Part shown: positions 8,623-18,578 of the stretch, one piece after another
Numbering within the stretch: the first letter of the stretch is position 1
Layout of the letters: the number at the start of each line of letters is the position of its first letter
NCBI RefSeq assembly: GCF_007301515.1
Contig: NZ_CP041666.1
Span: 2,418,001-2,482,000 of the forward strand
Length of the DNA stretch: 64,000 bases
DNA from: Radiobacillus deserti
Lineage (GTDB): Bacteria; Bacillota; Bacilli; Bacillales; Amphibacillaceae
Reading direction: 5' to 3'
Notes under the pieces: generated by a model
Database searches by the model: none
What the model was told of the DNA's origin: nothing
Seen by the model: only the letters and a program-made list of their open reading frames with translations
Position numbers and translations under genes: made by a program

Positions 8623-8660
8623 ATTCATTTTTCCTATTATATTATACAGGGAATACCCTC

Positions 8661-9452
8661 TTATTGCAACGGATCCATTGGGATAGATAAATCTCCATTT
8701 CCTCCACCAGAATTATAATACTCTGGGACATCCCCCATGACACCACCACGACCGACTGGAATGGTTTGTTCCACTACGACGGAATCTGTCCCAAACGGAA
8801 TAATGGTTTCCAGTTCAACCTTAATATACACTTCCGACTCATAATATAGGTTATTAATATTTATCCCTTCGATCCGTGTTTTCATTTCCGTACTAACAAA
8901 TCCGATAAATCGAATGTCGACTGGAATTTTCGGACCGAAGTTAGATAAAAGCGGAATTCCCGTAATGACCCCTAATGGAATTTGCACGAGCGTTGGATCA
9001 CCTTGTACCGACTCCATATTTTGTTCTTTGTCGGACTCTGGATCCACTTCCACATCTAACGGTAGTTCTTCTTTTCCAATTACCTTTCCTTCTTCTAATA
9101 ACTTAAGATAGTTCTCTACCCGATTTTGAATATTGCGTTGTACTCTATTTTCAACAGCAGTATTCATTTGATAGCTAACGACATTCCCATTTTCATCGGT
9201 ATTAATTTCTAAATATTCGCCTAGATTTAAATCATCATTTAACCGTTTATTAATGGCGATTCCCATTGCATAATTTGCTAATGCCTTTGTTTTTGTGTCA
9301 GCGATTTCTAAAAATATTGGCTTTATCCCTTTATTCACAATGAGAAAACTACTAAGTGTAAAAAATAGGAACACGATAAACGTAATCATCCAAATATTTT
9401 TAACTGGAGGCGGAGATAATCTTCTTTTTTTGAACCTAAAATTTCTGCGCAT
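8661..9452 (-). CDS. yunB: Sporulation protein YunB
   Basis: A 263-residue protein with a basic N-terminus, one membrane segment at about residues 22-44 and a long extracytoplasmic domain. It matches YunB of Bacillus, a mother-cell-expressed sporulation protein of unknown biochemical role. Position near yunC-yunD-yunE fits the Bacillus order. The mature domain ends with GGVMGDVPEYYNSGGG. It is separated from the HD-GYP gene by about 60 bases and they may share a transcript. Confidence 0.82.
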   Translation of the reverse strand: MRRNFRFKKRRLSPPPVKNIWMITFIVFLFFTLSSFLIVNKGIKPIFLEIADTKTKALANYAMGIAINKRLNDDLNLGEYLEINTDENGNVVSYQMNTAVENRVQRNIQNRVENYLKLLEEGKVIGKEELPLDVEVDPESDKEQNMESVQGDPTLVQIPLGVITGIPLLSNFGPKIPVDIRFIGFVSTEMKTRIEGININNLYYESEVYIKVELETIIPFGTDSVVVEQTIPVGRGGVMGDVPEYYNSGGGNGDLSIPMDPLQ

Positions 9453-9514
9453 ACAAAATACCCCCTTCGAGACAAGATATGCGTCTTAAAGAGGGCTTAG
9501 AATGATTTCGTTTT

Positions 9515-10621
9515 TTAATTTTGCTTTGATTTTGGGAAGGTTGTATCACAAGATGTAATAACAATATTTAATTCCTTTAACAAATCAATTTCATAAGGCT
9601 TGCTTAGCCGTTCCTCACGTTCTTCAATGATGCGAATAGCAGGTCTGTCCGGAACATTTGGGTTCTGATTCACGACGACTCCGACTCTTCCGTCATTCAG
9701 CTGTACGGTTAACCCGTTCGGATATACTGCTATACTTTTACGAAATGCTTCTACCATATGTTTGTCAAACAGCTCCCCAACTCCAGCATACAATATTTCT
9801 AAGCCTTGGTGCGGCAACATAGCATCGCGATATACTCGGTTGCTCGTGACGGCATCAAACACATCCGCAACCCCGATAATCTTGGCATATTCATGAATCT
9901 CATTATTTACAAGACCACGTGGATAACCACTTCCATTTAATCGCTCGTGGTGCTGGTAAGCACAATGTGCAGTAATGAGCGGAATATTTTTAGCTTTTCT
10001 TAAAAAGTTAAAGCCTTCTTCGGTGTGGTACTTGATAACTTCAAACTCATAATCGGTTAGCTTCTCTTCCTTTTGTAAGATCTCCTCAGGAATGAACATT
10101 TTTCCTACATCATGCAACATAGCTCCTAAACCAATTTCTTCAAGCTTTTTTTGTGAAAAGCCTAATTCTTTAGCAAGCGCTAGCGTATAAATGGTCACAT
10201 TAAGAGAATGAGAAAAAACGTAATCATCTGTAATTAATATATCAGATAATATAGAAAGAACTTCATCTTTAGCCTCGATTTCCTTTAATAAATCCTGCAC
10301 CATTCCAGCCATCTGTTTACCAGTTTCTTCAAACAAGTAGGAACCATCTACAAATCCTTCCTTTTGGAATTGAGTAAAGGATTTTTTTATTGTATGTACA
10401 GCATCCAAACGAAGCTCGTCCGATATCGCAGAGCTAACCATTATATCCTCAGTAAACGGGTCATGTATATATACGTATGTAATTCCTAATTGTAACAATC
10501 GTTTAAGCATATTATTCGTTAACTTCACGTCTTTTTGAATTAATACTTTACGTTTATCCGTGTAAATCGGCTTCGCAAGCATTGTGCCTGGTTCGATTGT
10601 TCTCGTGGCTACTAGTCTCAT
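9515..10621 (-). CDS. HD-GYP domain c-di-GMP phosphodiesterase
   Basis: A 368-residue cytosolic protein. The N-terminal 120 residues form an undefined input region; the C-terminal part is an HD-GYP domain with all expected metal-binding motifs: HSLNVT near 138, LHDVGK with HD at 170-171, KYHTEEG near 198, HH at 224-225 and GSGYPRGL with GYP at 232-234. The family hydrolyses cyclic di-GMP. The window also holds EAL and GGDEF proteins and a c-di-GMP riboswitch, so the signal is clearly used here. No membrane segment is seen. Confidence 0.9.
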   Translation of the reverse strand: MRLVATRTIEPGTMLAKPIYTDKRKVLIQKDVKLTNNMLKRLLQLGITYVYIHDPFTEDIMVSSAISDELRLDAVHTIKKSFTQFQKEGFVDGSYLFEETGKQMAGMVQDLLKEIEAKDEVLSILSDILITDDYVFSHSLNVTIYTLALAKELGFSQKKLEEIGLGAMLHDVGKMFIPEEILQKEEKLTDYEFEVIKYHTEEGFNFLRKAKNIPLITAHCAYQHHERLNGSGYPRGLVNNEIHEYAKIIGVADVFDAVTSNRVYRDAMLPHQGLEILYAGVGELFDKHMVEAFRKSIAVYPNGLTVQLNDGRVGVVVNQNPNVPDRPAIRIIEEREERLSKPYEIDLLKELNIVITSCDTTFPKSKQN

Positions 10622-10727
10622 ATCTTTCTCCTAACTACTACCATCATTCGACATCTTTCACTCTATAGTACCAGAAAATGACTAAATTATCTATCTTAAT
10701 TCTTAACTCGATATAATGAGATACAAA

Positions 10728-10756
10728 AGAGCTATCCTTCATGAAAAGATAGCTCT
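10728..10756 (-). terminator. Terminator of yunC
   Basis: AGAGCTATC paired with GATAGCTCT around a short loop, just downstream of the yunC stop on the minus strand. T-run is weak. Confidence 0.6.
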
Positions 10757-10769
10757 GATTACTTCCACT

Positions 10770-11084
10770 TTATTTCTTATTGTCCGCAATTCTTAATAGT
10801 GCGTCTTTTCCAATCATACCAGGTTTCCAACCTTTATTCTCTGCTTCTAATGTTACTTTATCTAAAGGAGCTTCCAATAGCTCATCAATCGTTTTGACAC
10901 CCCGCGCACGTGCCGCAATGATTTTACGATCAGCAAGATGCTCATTTAATAAATCAACATCTAAAGCTCCACACATAATGTACCCTACATCATTTGACAC
11001 AACTAAAAGGTTCGTTTGAGGAATCTCTACTCTTATAGCTGTGAAAGGAACGCCTTCAATGAAAATCGGTTTTACAGAAAACAA
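10770..11084 (-). CDS. yunC: DUF1805 family protein YunC
   Basis: A 104-residue cytosolic protein matching the DUF1805/YunC family: TNLLVVSNDVGYIMCGALDV in the first half and KIIAARARGVKTIDELLEAP in the second. Its function is unknown. It follows yunD on the same strand, as in Bacillus, with about 55 bases between them. The single conserved cysteine lies in YIMCGALD. Length is normal. Confidence 0.85.
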   Translation of the reverse strand: MFSVKPIFIEGVPFTAIRVEIPQTNLLVVSNDVGYIMCGALDVDLLNEHLADRKIIAARARGVKTIDELLEAPLDKVTLEAENKGWKPGMIGKDALLRIADNKK

Positions 11085-11138
11085 TTTTCCATCAACTCCC
11101 TTCTCTTTTCAATATATGGGGAAAAGAGAAGGATGTGA

Positions 11139-12539
11139 CTATGAATTTCTATAGTGGTCCTTTAAACATACCACTAACAAATCTCGTAATAGTTCTGGTA
11201 AGTAATAATGTTTATCTTCCGATCTTGCTACCTCAGGTAATAGCTTTCCAAATGTAAATGTATCTGCAGTTGCCACTCGGTAATTTTTCTCCTTATCCAA
11301 CGGTTTTCCATTTATCGTTACATCTATCACATGTTCATCTCCACTATCTAGTACCTCGGTATCAACTTGTATTCCGGTGAACACCATTCGCCCTAACACT
11401 TTGCCTCGAAACCCTAGGCCTTTTAACTCAAAATCCATAAAAGGCTTTGTTAGTGCTCCACGAATTACTTCAACAATCTCGTTTCCTTTGAGTGTGACGA
11501 CACATGGGTTCATAGGATGTGGACAGATTCGGTGGACATCTCCATAAGTAACAGGTCCTTCTTCCAGCCCATCCATCAATGTCCCAGCATTAAGAAATGC
11601 TAAATCTGCCTTTGTCCATGTCTGAAGGGTTTGTACAAAATGTGTCATGAGTTCCGTTTCTTTATACCAGTCCACTCTTAGAGATTTCGATAATCGAACG
11701 ATTTCTTTCTCTAACAGATTCGCTGCTTGTTGATCTAGTCGTTGGATAGCGTTTCTAGCTTCCGTATCTTCCTCTATATCATGAATAGGATAAGCATATG
11801 CTTCTTTTTGTATTACTGTTTTCGTAGTGTGATCCCAGTTCAGGTAAACCTCCCCCACATAATACCCATGCTTTCCTGCCGCCGTTAATAACGTGTTTCG
11901 ATGCATTTCACCGTTCTTTAACAGATGGTGGGTGTGCCCCCCCATAATCACATCAATTTCCGGAAATCTTCTTGCTATTTCTTCGTCTTCATTCAAACCA
12001 AGATGGGACATGAGTACAATAATATCGGATTTCTGTTTCAACATTGGAATCCATTCTTCCAACGTGTCGTATGGGGATTGAATATCCCAACCTAATAAGT
12101 TATAAAAATTCGTGTAAGGTGCTGTTAAACCAATAATACTAATCTTTGTACCCATTTTCGTTTGTACTGTTTTTACAGCTTGTAACCAATCTGGTTTCTT
12201 CTCATTCTTGCTTTTCAAATTGGCACATAACACTTCAAACTGCGCATTCTCATATAAATGAACTAACTGCTGATAGTCTAATGTAATGCCTTCATTATTT
12301 CCGATTGTTGCAAAGTGATAGTCGGCTTGATTTAATAACTCCACATTTCCTTTTCCAAGAAGAGCTTCCGAAATAGGTGCAGAGCGATCCATATGGTCCC
12401 CTATATCAAACAACCAATAGGATTGATTCTCTCGTTCTCGCACTGCCTTCTGCTTGTTTAGGTAATGTATAATCTTTGGCCAATTATCAAAGTGGCTATG
12501 TAAATCGTTCGTGTAATACAAAAAAATTTTTTCTTCCAT
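11139..12539 (-). CDS. yunD: Metallophosphatase / 5'-nucleotidase family protein YunD
   Basis: A 466-residue protein of the UshA/5'-nucleotidase family. The N-terminal metallophosphoesterase domain shows YTNDLHSHF, FDIGDHMDRS, ATIGNNEG and VIMGGHTHH, and the C-terminal nucleotidase domain shows VATADTFTFG. No signal peptide is seen, so it probably acts in the cytoplasm, unlike secreted UshA. The ATG at 12539 starts the conserved EEKIFLYYTND; an in-frame ATG at 12563 overlaps yunE. AAGGAG lies about 12 bases upstream, a little far, so the start is not certain. Confidence 0.85.
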   Translation of the reverse strand: MEEKIFLYYTNDLHSHFDNWPKIIHYLNKQKAVRERENQSYWLFDIGDHMDRSAPISEALLGKGNVELLNQADYHFATIGNNEGITLDYQQLVHLYENAQFEVLCANLKSKNEKKPDWLQAVKTVQTKMGTKISIIGLTAPYTNFYNLLGWDIQSPYDTLEEWIPMLKQKSDIIVLMSHLGLNEDEEIARRFPEIDVIMGGHTHHLLKNGEMHRNTLLTAAGKHGYYVGEVYLNWDHTTKTVIQKEAYAYPIHDIEEDTEARNAIQRLDQQAANLLEKEIVRLSKSLRVDWYKETELMTHFVQTLQTWTKADLAFLNAGTLMDGLEEGPVTYGDVHRICPHPMNPCVVTLKGNEIVEVIRGALTKPFMDFELKGLGFRGKVLGRMVFTGIQVDTEVLDSGDEHVIDVTINGKPLDKEKNYRVATADTFTFGKLLPEVARSEDKHYYLPELLRDLLVVCLKDHYRNS

Positions 12540-12555
12540 TATAAGCAACGACTCC

Positions 12556-13386
12556 TTAACCAATGGCTTGCCAGATCAGACGAATTCCTATTAATAGTAA
12601 AATAATGCGTAAAATAAATTCAATGGTTTGTCCCTTCATTCTTTGATTCACAAATGCTCCGGTTAGTCCTCCGAGCAATGAACCGGGGATAAAGAAGGCT
12701 ACATAATGCCACGGTATATGTCCCATCGTGCCATGTGCGACTGTACTTCCAATACTTAAAAATAAGATGAGAAACATGGAAGTTGCTGTTGCCACGTGTG
12801 ATGGGAAACCAAATAACAAAATCATAGCAGGTACTAGCATGGATCCCCCACCAATTCCAAATGCACCGGAAAGGGCACCGACGAAGAACGTAAGCAAAAT
12901 AGCGACTAGCCATGCATAGGAATAGCTATATGATTTGCCCCCTAACTCCATCTTGCTATGAATATACCAGCGGGAGTGTTCGTTTATTCGTACATTTCGT
13001 TCTTTTTTCTTTAAGGACATAAGCCCGAACATGATAAACATTAAAATACCAAAATAAAGAGCAAAGTTATCTTCTTCAAAAAACTGATTAATCCAAGCAC
13101 CTAAAATCCCACCTGGCACAATTCCAGCTAAGAAAAGGAAACCACTTTTTAAATCTACTCGTTTATTTCTTATGTATGAGAAGCTAGAGGAAGCTGCTGT
13201 AAACACCATCACAAGAAGAGACAATCCGACAACTGCCTGTGGAGTCGCCCAGTCAAATGCTTCTACATATTGATTAAGTAAGAGTAAGCAGGGAATCAAT
13301 ATTGTTCCACCGCCTAAACCGACCAAACTGCCAACGAAGGCAGATAAAAATCCAATCAATAATGCTAAAATAAATATCAAAACCAT
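12556..13386 (-). CDS. yunE: TauE/SafE (TSUP) family membrane transporter YunE
   Basis: A 276-residue membrane protein with about eight hydrophobic segments and the paired glycine-rich motifs of the TSUP family: GSLVGLGGGTILIPCLLLL near residue 20 and GAFGIGGGSMLVPAMILL near residue 175. The family exports or imports sulfur-containing anions or sulfonates; the substrate here is unknown. It lies directly upstream of yunD as in Bacillus, with a gap or slight overlap depending on the yunD start. Confidence 0.85.
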   Translation of the reverse strand: MVLIFILALLIGFLSAFVGSLVGLGGGTILIPCLLLLNQYVEAFDWATPQAVVGLSLLVMVFTAASSSFSYIRNKRVDLKSGFLFLAGIVPGGILGAWINQFFEEDNFALYFGILMFIMFGLMSLKKKERNVRINEHSRWYIHSKMELGGKSYSYSYAWLVAILLTFFVGALSGAFGIGGGSMLVPAMILLFGFPSHVATATSMFLILFLSIGSTVAHGTMGHIPWHYVAFFIPGSLLGGLTGAFVNQRMKGQTIEFILRIILLLIGIRLIWQAIG

Positions 13387-13626
13387 TCACATCCAAACTA
13401 CAATTCGTCTATGTCTTATTGTACCGCCAAGTTCCTCCATATGCTACTAAAGGGTATTTGGTACTCGAAATCGAAAAAAGAGTAATGCTTTTCAATGATC
13501 TATACTGATGGTGGTTAAAATGGCATAAATATCAACCGCGAAGCCCTACCTTAAACACTCATGGGATTTCCTCCTTTTAAGGGGGGCTACTAAATGTAAT
13601 GCATCCGTTAATTAAGTAACACCAGT

Positions 13627-13956
13627 CTATGAATTAAAGGTGTCATGGTGAATTTGAATCCATTTTTTTCGTTTTAAAATGAAGGTTATAACCAAAACGA
13701 CTTCCCCAGTAACTAATAACCCGATACCTAAAACTAATCCTCCCATAAATAAAAATTCATTTCGCCCCCAAGCGAAGAATAACCATCCTATAATTGCAAA
13801 TACACCTACTGCTAAGTTAATAGCTCCTGCAATTAAGACTTGTGGAAAAAACAATCCCGTTTTTCTAATCATGGTAGAACCATACGTAAAACTTACAAGT
13901 GTCGCTACAATCATAAAAATAAAATATATAATCATCGCAATATCTATTTCACTCAT
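13627..13956 (-). CDS. Small membrane protein, four hydrophobic segments
   Basis: A 109-residue predicted membrane protein with four hydrophobic stretches and a basic C-terminus (LKRKKWIQIHHD). I do not recognise the family. The ATG at 13956 is preceded by AGGGGTGAGGGGT, so I prefer it to the ATG at 13995. It stands alone between yunE and sufB. Confidence 0.6.
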   Translation of the reverse strand: MSEIDIAMIIYFIFMIVATLVSFTYGSTMIRKTGLFFPQVLIAGAINLAVGVFAIIGWLFFAWGRNEFLFMGGLVLGIGLLVTGEVVLVITFILKRKKWIQIHHDTFNS

Positions 13957-14061
13957 ACCCCTCACCCCTTTATAAATTTTACCATGTAAATCCATAATTC
14001 CTAAATAAGATTATTGCTTAATAACACTTATTTTATATAGAACAACTTTTTAAATCAAAAA

Positions 14062-14083
14062 AAGCAAGGGTTTCCCCTTGCTT
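14062..14083 (-). terminator. Second terminator after the suf operon
   Basis: AAGCAAGGG / CCCTTGCTT stem followed on the minus strand by a run of T. It sits about 75 bases beyond the sufB stop, after a first terminator. Confidence 0.75.
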
Positions 14084-14125
14084 ACACACCAGATAACAAA
14101 AAACTTGGCACGTACAAAACAAAAG

Positions 14126-14153
14126 AAAAACCCTTGATATACAAGGGTTTTTC
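14126..14153 (-). terminator. Terminator of the suf operon
   Basis: AAAAACCCTTG / CAAGGGTTTTT just downstream of the sufB stop. A second hairpin follows, giving a tandem terminator. Both stems share the core CAAGGG. Confidence 0.85.
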
Positions 14154-14158
14154 ATAAG

Positions 14159-15556
14159 TTATCCGATAGAGCCTTCCATCTCGAACTTGATTAGACGGTT
14201 CATTTCTACCGCATATTCCATCGGTAGCTCTTTTGTAAATGGTTCGATGAAGCCCATTACAATCATTTCTGTTGCTTCTTCTTCAGAAATACCTCTACTC
14301 ATAAGGTAGAACAGCTGCTCTTCTGAAACTTTAGATACTTTTGCTTCGTGCTCCAATGAAATGTTTTCATTAAAGATTTCATTGTAAGGAATCGTATCAG
14401 AAGTCGATTTGTTATCCATAATGAGTGTATCACACTCAATGTTTGCACGAGCACCGTCCGCTTTACGTCCAAAATGAACGATACCGCGGTATGTTACTTT
14501 TCCACCTTGTTTAGAAATAGACTTAGACACGATGGTAGAAGACGTATTCGGTGCTAAATGGTGCATTTTCGCTCCGGCATCCTGGTGTTGACCTTTCCCA
14601 GCTAATGCAATAGAAAGAGTCATACCACGAGCACCTTCTCCTTTAAGAATGACAGCTGGATATTTCATCGTTAATTTGGAACCGATGTTTCCGTCAATCC
14701 ATTCCATCGTTGCATTCTCATCACAAATAGCACGTTTCGTTACAAGATTATAGACGTTGTTCGCCCAGTTTTGAATCGTCGTGTATCGGCAATAGGCATC
14801 TTTTTTAACAAAGATTTCAACTACCGCACTATGAAGGGAGTTGGTTGTATAAACTGGAGCTGTACAACCTTCTACATAGTGAACAGAAGCTCCTTCATCT
14901 ACGATAATAAGCGTACGTTCGAACTGTCCCATATTCTCAGAGTTAATACGGAAATAAGCTTGTAGAGGTGTGTCTGTTTTTACACCTTTAGGTACGTAAA
15001 TAAATGATCCACCAGACCAAACGGCAGAGTTTAGTGCAGCGAATTTGTTATCAGAAGATGGGATAACCTTACCAAAGTATTCTTTGAAAAGGTCTTCGTT
15101 TTCTTTAAGAGCTGTATCTGTATCCTTGAAGACAATTCCCATTTCTTCTAAGTCTTCTTTTAAGTTGTGGTAAACAACCTCAGATTCATATTGTGCAGAT
15201 ACACCAGCAAGGTATTTTTGTTCTGCTTCTGGAATCCCTAATTTATCAAAAGTGTTCTTGATTTCATCTGGCACTTCATCCCAAGAACGCTCAGAGCGTT
15301 CAGATGGTTTTACATAATACGTAATTTCATCGAAATCAAGTTCTGATAAATCGCCACCCCATTGTGGCATTGGTTTTTTATAAAATTGTTCAAGCGCTTT
15401 TAATCGGTAATCTAGCATCCATTGTGGTTCTTCTTTCATTTTTGAAATTTGTTCCACAACAGCCTTTGTTAATCCTCGTTCCGTACGGAAAATCGATATG
15501 TCTCGATCACGGAAACCATATTTATATTCACCTATCTCTGGTGCTTTTTTGGCCAT
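14159..15556 (-). CDS. sufB: Fe-S cluster assembly scaffold subunit SufB
   Basis: A 465-residue protein, normal for SufB. It forms the SufBCD scaffold with SufC and SufD on which Fe-S clusters are built. Conserved segments include WSGGSFIYVPKGV, VHYVEGCTAPVY with its cysteine, the C-terminal core DTIPYNEIFNE, and LEHEAKVSKVSEEQLFYLMSRG. Last gene of the operon sufC-sufD-sufS-sufU-sufB, the standard Bacillus order, and followed by two terminators. Confidence 0.95.
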   Translation of the reverse strand: MAKKAPEIGEYKYGFRDRDISIFRTERGLTKAVVEQISKMKEEPQWMLDYRLKALEQFYKKPMPQWGGDLSELDFDEITYYVKPSERSERSWDEVPDEIKNTFDKLGIPEAEQKYLAGVSAQYESEVVYHNLKEDLEEMGIVFKDTDTALKENEDLFKEYFGKVIPSSDNKFAALNSAVWSGGSFIYVPKGVKTDTPLQAYFRINSENMGQFERTLIIVDEGASVHYVEGCTAPVYTTNSLHSAVVEIFVKKDAYCRYTTIQNWANNVYNLVTKRAICDENATMEWIDGNIGSKLTMKYPAVILKGEGARGMTLSIALAGKGQHQDAGAKMHHLAPNTSSTIVSKSISKQGGKVTYRGIVHFGRKADGARANIECDTLIMDNKSTSDTIPYNEIFNENISLEHEAKVSKVSEEQLFYLMSRGISEEEATEMIVMGFIEPFTKELPMEYAVEMNRLIKFEMEGSIG

Positions 15557-15606
15557 TCATAAAACCTCCTTGTAGGTTATACTCCTTCATTATAGCACGA
15601 ATCTAA

Positions 15607-16047
15607 CTACTGTTCGTTATCGACGCCTTTTTCCATCGCCTTCCACGCAAGGGTCGCACACTTAATTCTTGCTGGAAATTTTGAAACACCTTGTAATGCT
15701 TCAATATCTCCTAAATCCAAATCCCCTGGGTCAATGTCTTTTCCAAGCATCATATCTGAAAACAAACTAGACATCTTCAATGCTGATTCTACACTCTTTC
15801 CTTTAATCGCTTGTGTCATCATCGATGCAGAAGACATACTAATAGAGCAGCCTTCCCCTTCAAATTTAGCATTTTCTACCACTCCATCCTCTACTTGAAG
15901 ATGAAGCTGGATACGATCTCCACAGGTTGGATTATTCATATCAATTGTTAATGATTCATTATCTAGCGTTCCTCGATTACGTGGATTCTTATAATGATCC
16001 ATAATGACTTGACGGTAGAGTGTATCTAGGTTATCAAATGACATCAC
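15607..16047 (-). CDS. sufU: SufU zinc-dependent sulfurtransferase
   Basis: A 146-residue protein. The zinc and sulfur-accepting residues of the Bacillus-type SufU are present: C42 and D44 in PTCGDR, C67 in GEGCSIS and C130 in IKCATLAW. SufU takes persulfide sulfur from SufS and passes it to the SufBCD scaffold. Its start overlaps the end of sufS by 14 bases, indicating translational coupling. Confidence 0.94.
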   Translation of the reverse strand: MMSFDNLDTLYRQVIMDHYKNPRNRGTLDNESLTIDMNNPTCGDRIQLHLQVEDGVVENAKFEGEGCSISMSSASMMTQAIKGKSVESALKMSSLFSDMMLGKDIDPGDLDLGDIEALQGVSKFPARIKCATLAWKAMEKGVDNEQ

Positions 16048-17254
16048 CGAAATACTCCTTTGTTTTCTTCAGTCCTTCAACAAGACGATCCACATCATGC
16101 TCTGTGTTATATAAATAAAAGCTAGCACGTGCGGTCGCTGTTACATCTAACCATTTCATCAATGGCTGTGCACAATGGTGACCAGCTCGAACTGCGATTC
16201 CTTCTGCATCTAATACAGTTGCTGTATCGTGTGGATGAACATCCGCTAAGTTGAAGGTTACAAGTCCAGCTCTTTTTTCTGGACCGTATATGGTGATTCC
16301 TTCCATTTCACGTAGTTGCTTCATGGCATATTCAGCTAAACGTGTTTCATGTTCGTAAATGTTATCCAAACCGATCTCAGTCAAGAAATCAATAGCAGCA
16401 CCTAGGCCAATTGCTCCTGCAATAATCGGAGTTCCACCTTCAAATTTCCACGGTAATTCTTTCCAAGTTGACTCGTATAAATGTACAAAATCAATCATTT
16501 CACCGCCAAATTCAACCGGCTCCATTTCTTCTAGCAAATGTTGCTTTCCATAAAGAACTCCGATCCCAGTAGGACCACACATTTTATGTCCAGAGAACGC
16601 ATAAAAATCGCAATCCAATTCTTGAACATCCACTTTCATGTGTGGAACACTTTGTGCACCGTCCACGACCATAATTGCGCCGTTCTCGTGTGCAATAGCT
16701 GCAACATCTTTAATTGGATTTACCGAACCTAACACATTAGAGACATGCATCATCGATACTATTTTCGTGTTAGGCGTTATCGCTTCGCGAACATCTTGAA
16801 GTCCGATGGATCCATCTTCCTGTAAAGGAATATATTTTAAGGTTGCCCCTGTTGCCTTTGCCGCTTGTTGCCAAGGGATAATGTTACTATGATGCTCCAT
16901 ATAAGTGATGACAATCTCATCACCTTCAGATAAATTAGCTCTGGCATAGCTATAAGCAACCGTATTAATGGAGGTTGTTGTCCCTCTAGTGAAGATAATC
17001 TCTTTTGTACTAGCCGCGTTAATAAAGTTTCGAACCTTTTCGCGGGCGCCTTCATATTGATCGGTAGCACGATTTCCAAGGGTATGGACGCCACGGTGAA
17101 CATTAGAATTGTTCTGCTTGTAGTACTTCTCAACCGCTTCTATAACAGAAACTGGTTTTTGCGAGGTTGCTGCAGAATCTAAGTACACAAGTGGATGTCC
17201 ATTTACTTCCTGATTCAGAATAGGGAACTGTTCTCTAATGGCGTGAAAGTCCAT
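16034..17254 (-). CDS. sufS: Cysteine desulfurase SufS
   Basis: A 406-residue PLP enzyme of class V aminotransferase fold. The PLP lysine K224 is in SGHKMCGP and the active-site cysteine C361 is in RAGHHCAQP, the group II pattern. It converts cysteine to alanine and a protein persulfide, which SufU accepts. The start codon abuts the sufD stop and the end overlaps sufU. Confidence 0.95.
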   Translation of the reverse strand: MDFHAIREQFPILNQEVNGHPLVYLDSAATSQKPVSVIEAVEKYYKQNNSNVHRGVHTLGNRATDQYEGAREKVRNFINAASTKEIIFTRGTTTSINTVAYSYARANLSEGDEIVITYMEHHSNIIPWQQAAKATGATLKYIPLQEDGSIGLQDVREAITPNTKIVSMMHVSNVLGSVNPIKDVAAIAHENGAIMVVDGAQSVPHMKVDVQELDCDFYAFSGHKMCGPTGIGVLYGKQHLLEEMEPVEFGGEMIDFVHLYESTWKELPWKFEGGTPIIAGAIGLGAAIDFLTEIGLDNIYEHETRLAEYAMKQLREMEGITIYGPEKRAGLVTFNLADVHPHDTATVLDAEGIAVRAGHHCAQPLMKWLDVTATARASFYLYNTEHDVDRLVEGLKKTKEYFGDVI

Positions 17255-18561
17255 TAGTACACTTTCCTTTCAATCACTTCTGTTAATTGCTCCTTCACCG
17301 CTTCAATAGGCATTTGATTTACTACTGGAGCTAGGAATCCATGTATAATTAAGCGCTCTGCTTCTTTTTTCGGAATACCACGACTCATTAAATAATATAA
17401 TTGAATCGGATCAACGCGTCCTACAGAAGCAGCGTGACCTGCTGTAACATCATCTTCATCGATTAACAGGATTGGGTTGGCATCTCCACGCGCATCCTTA
17501 CTTAACATAAGTACGCGTGATTCTTGTTCTGCATTGGACTTAGAAGCTCCGTGCTCAATTTTACCAATTCCGTTAAATACAGAAGAAGCTTGATCTTTCA
17601 TTACACCATGTTGAAGGATGAAACCATCCGAGTTTAAGCCAAAATGAACAATTTTAGCCGTAAAGTTTTGCGTTTGCTTTCCACGTCCAACAGTTACAGT
17701 TTTTGCGTTTGAACGAGAATTGTCTCCAATTAAGTTCGTTACATTTTCGGACACCGTATTACCGTCGTTCATTTGACCTAGTGCCCATTCGATAGCAGCA
17801 TCTCGATACGCAATTCCACGGCGATTCACATATGCTGTCGTTCCAGCACTTAAATTGTCTACCGCACCAAAGGAAACCTGTGCATTATCATGTGCAATAA
17901 CTTCCGTCACGATATTTGCAACGGTTTCTGCATCTTCACTCGTAGACACATAGTTTTCTACATAAGTAACCGAGCTATTTTCATCCGCTACTACGATTAC
18001 GTGGTTAAATAAAGATGCGTCCTTATCTTCCTGCCAAAAAATGGATTGGAGTGGTTCTTCTACTACTACGTTTTTAGGTACATAAACGAATACTCCACCA
18101 TTTAACAATGCAGCATGAAGCGCCGTTAATTTATGCTCATCAACCGAAACAGCATCCTTCATGAAGTAGCGTTGTACCAAATCACTGTGCTCTTGAATAG
18201 CAGTAAAGATGTCTGTTAAAATAACCCCTTTTTCTTTCAAAGCAGGATCAAGAGACTTGTAAGCAACAGAATGGTTGCGTTGTAGTACAAGGTTTTTATG
18301 TTCTTTTTCTAAGTCAATAAACACTTTCACTTCCTCAGGTAGTTCCTCCAGTGAGGTAAGCTCTTTTCCTTCAGACTCGTGTTTAAATTGGCTAAAATTC
18401 CATTTCGTGATGTTTGTTTTATCCGGTTTCGGCATGTCTAAGCGATCCGCCATCTCTAGTGCTTGAAGACGCAAAGACTTAAACCATTCCGGTTCATTGT
18501 GCTTATCGGAGAACTGACTTACATAGTCTTTTTCATAAGGTAATTTTGTTTCCACAGTCAT
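17254..18561 (-). CDS. sufD: Fe-S cluster assembly protein SufD
   Basis: A 435-residue SufB paralogue. The shared beta-helix core is visible in SVTYVENYVS, FGLNSDGFI and the C-terminal DDVTAGHAASVGRVDPIQLYYLMSRGI. SufD forms the SufBC2D complex and helps iron acquisition. It lies between sufC and sufS with 17 bases to sufC and immediate contact with sufS. Confidence 0.95.
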   Translation of the reverse strand: MTVETKLPYEKDYVSQFSDKHNEPEWFKSLRLQALEMADRLDMPKPDKTNITKWNFSQFKHESEGKELTSLEELPEEVKVFIDLEKEHKNLVLQRNHSVAYKSLDPALKEKGVILTDIFTAIQEHSDLVQRYFMKDAVSVDEHKLTALHAALLNGGVFVYVPKNVVVEEPLQSIFWQEDKDASLFNHVIVVADENSSVTYVENYVSTSEDAETVANIVTEVIAHDNAQVSFGAVDNLSAGTTAYVNRRGIAYRDAAIEWALGQMNDGNTVSENVTNLIGDNSRSNAKTVTVGRGKQTQNFTAKIVHFGLNSDGFILQHGVMKDQASSVFNGIGKIEHGASKSNAEQESRVLMLSKDARGDANPILLIDEDDVTAGHAASVGRVDPIQLYYLMSRGIPKKEAERLIIHGFLAPVVNQMPIEAVKEQLTEVIERKVY

Positions 18562-18578
18562 TCTATCCCTCCTAACTA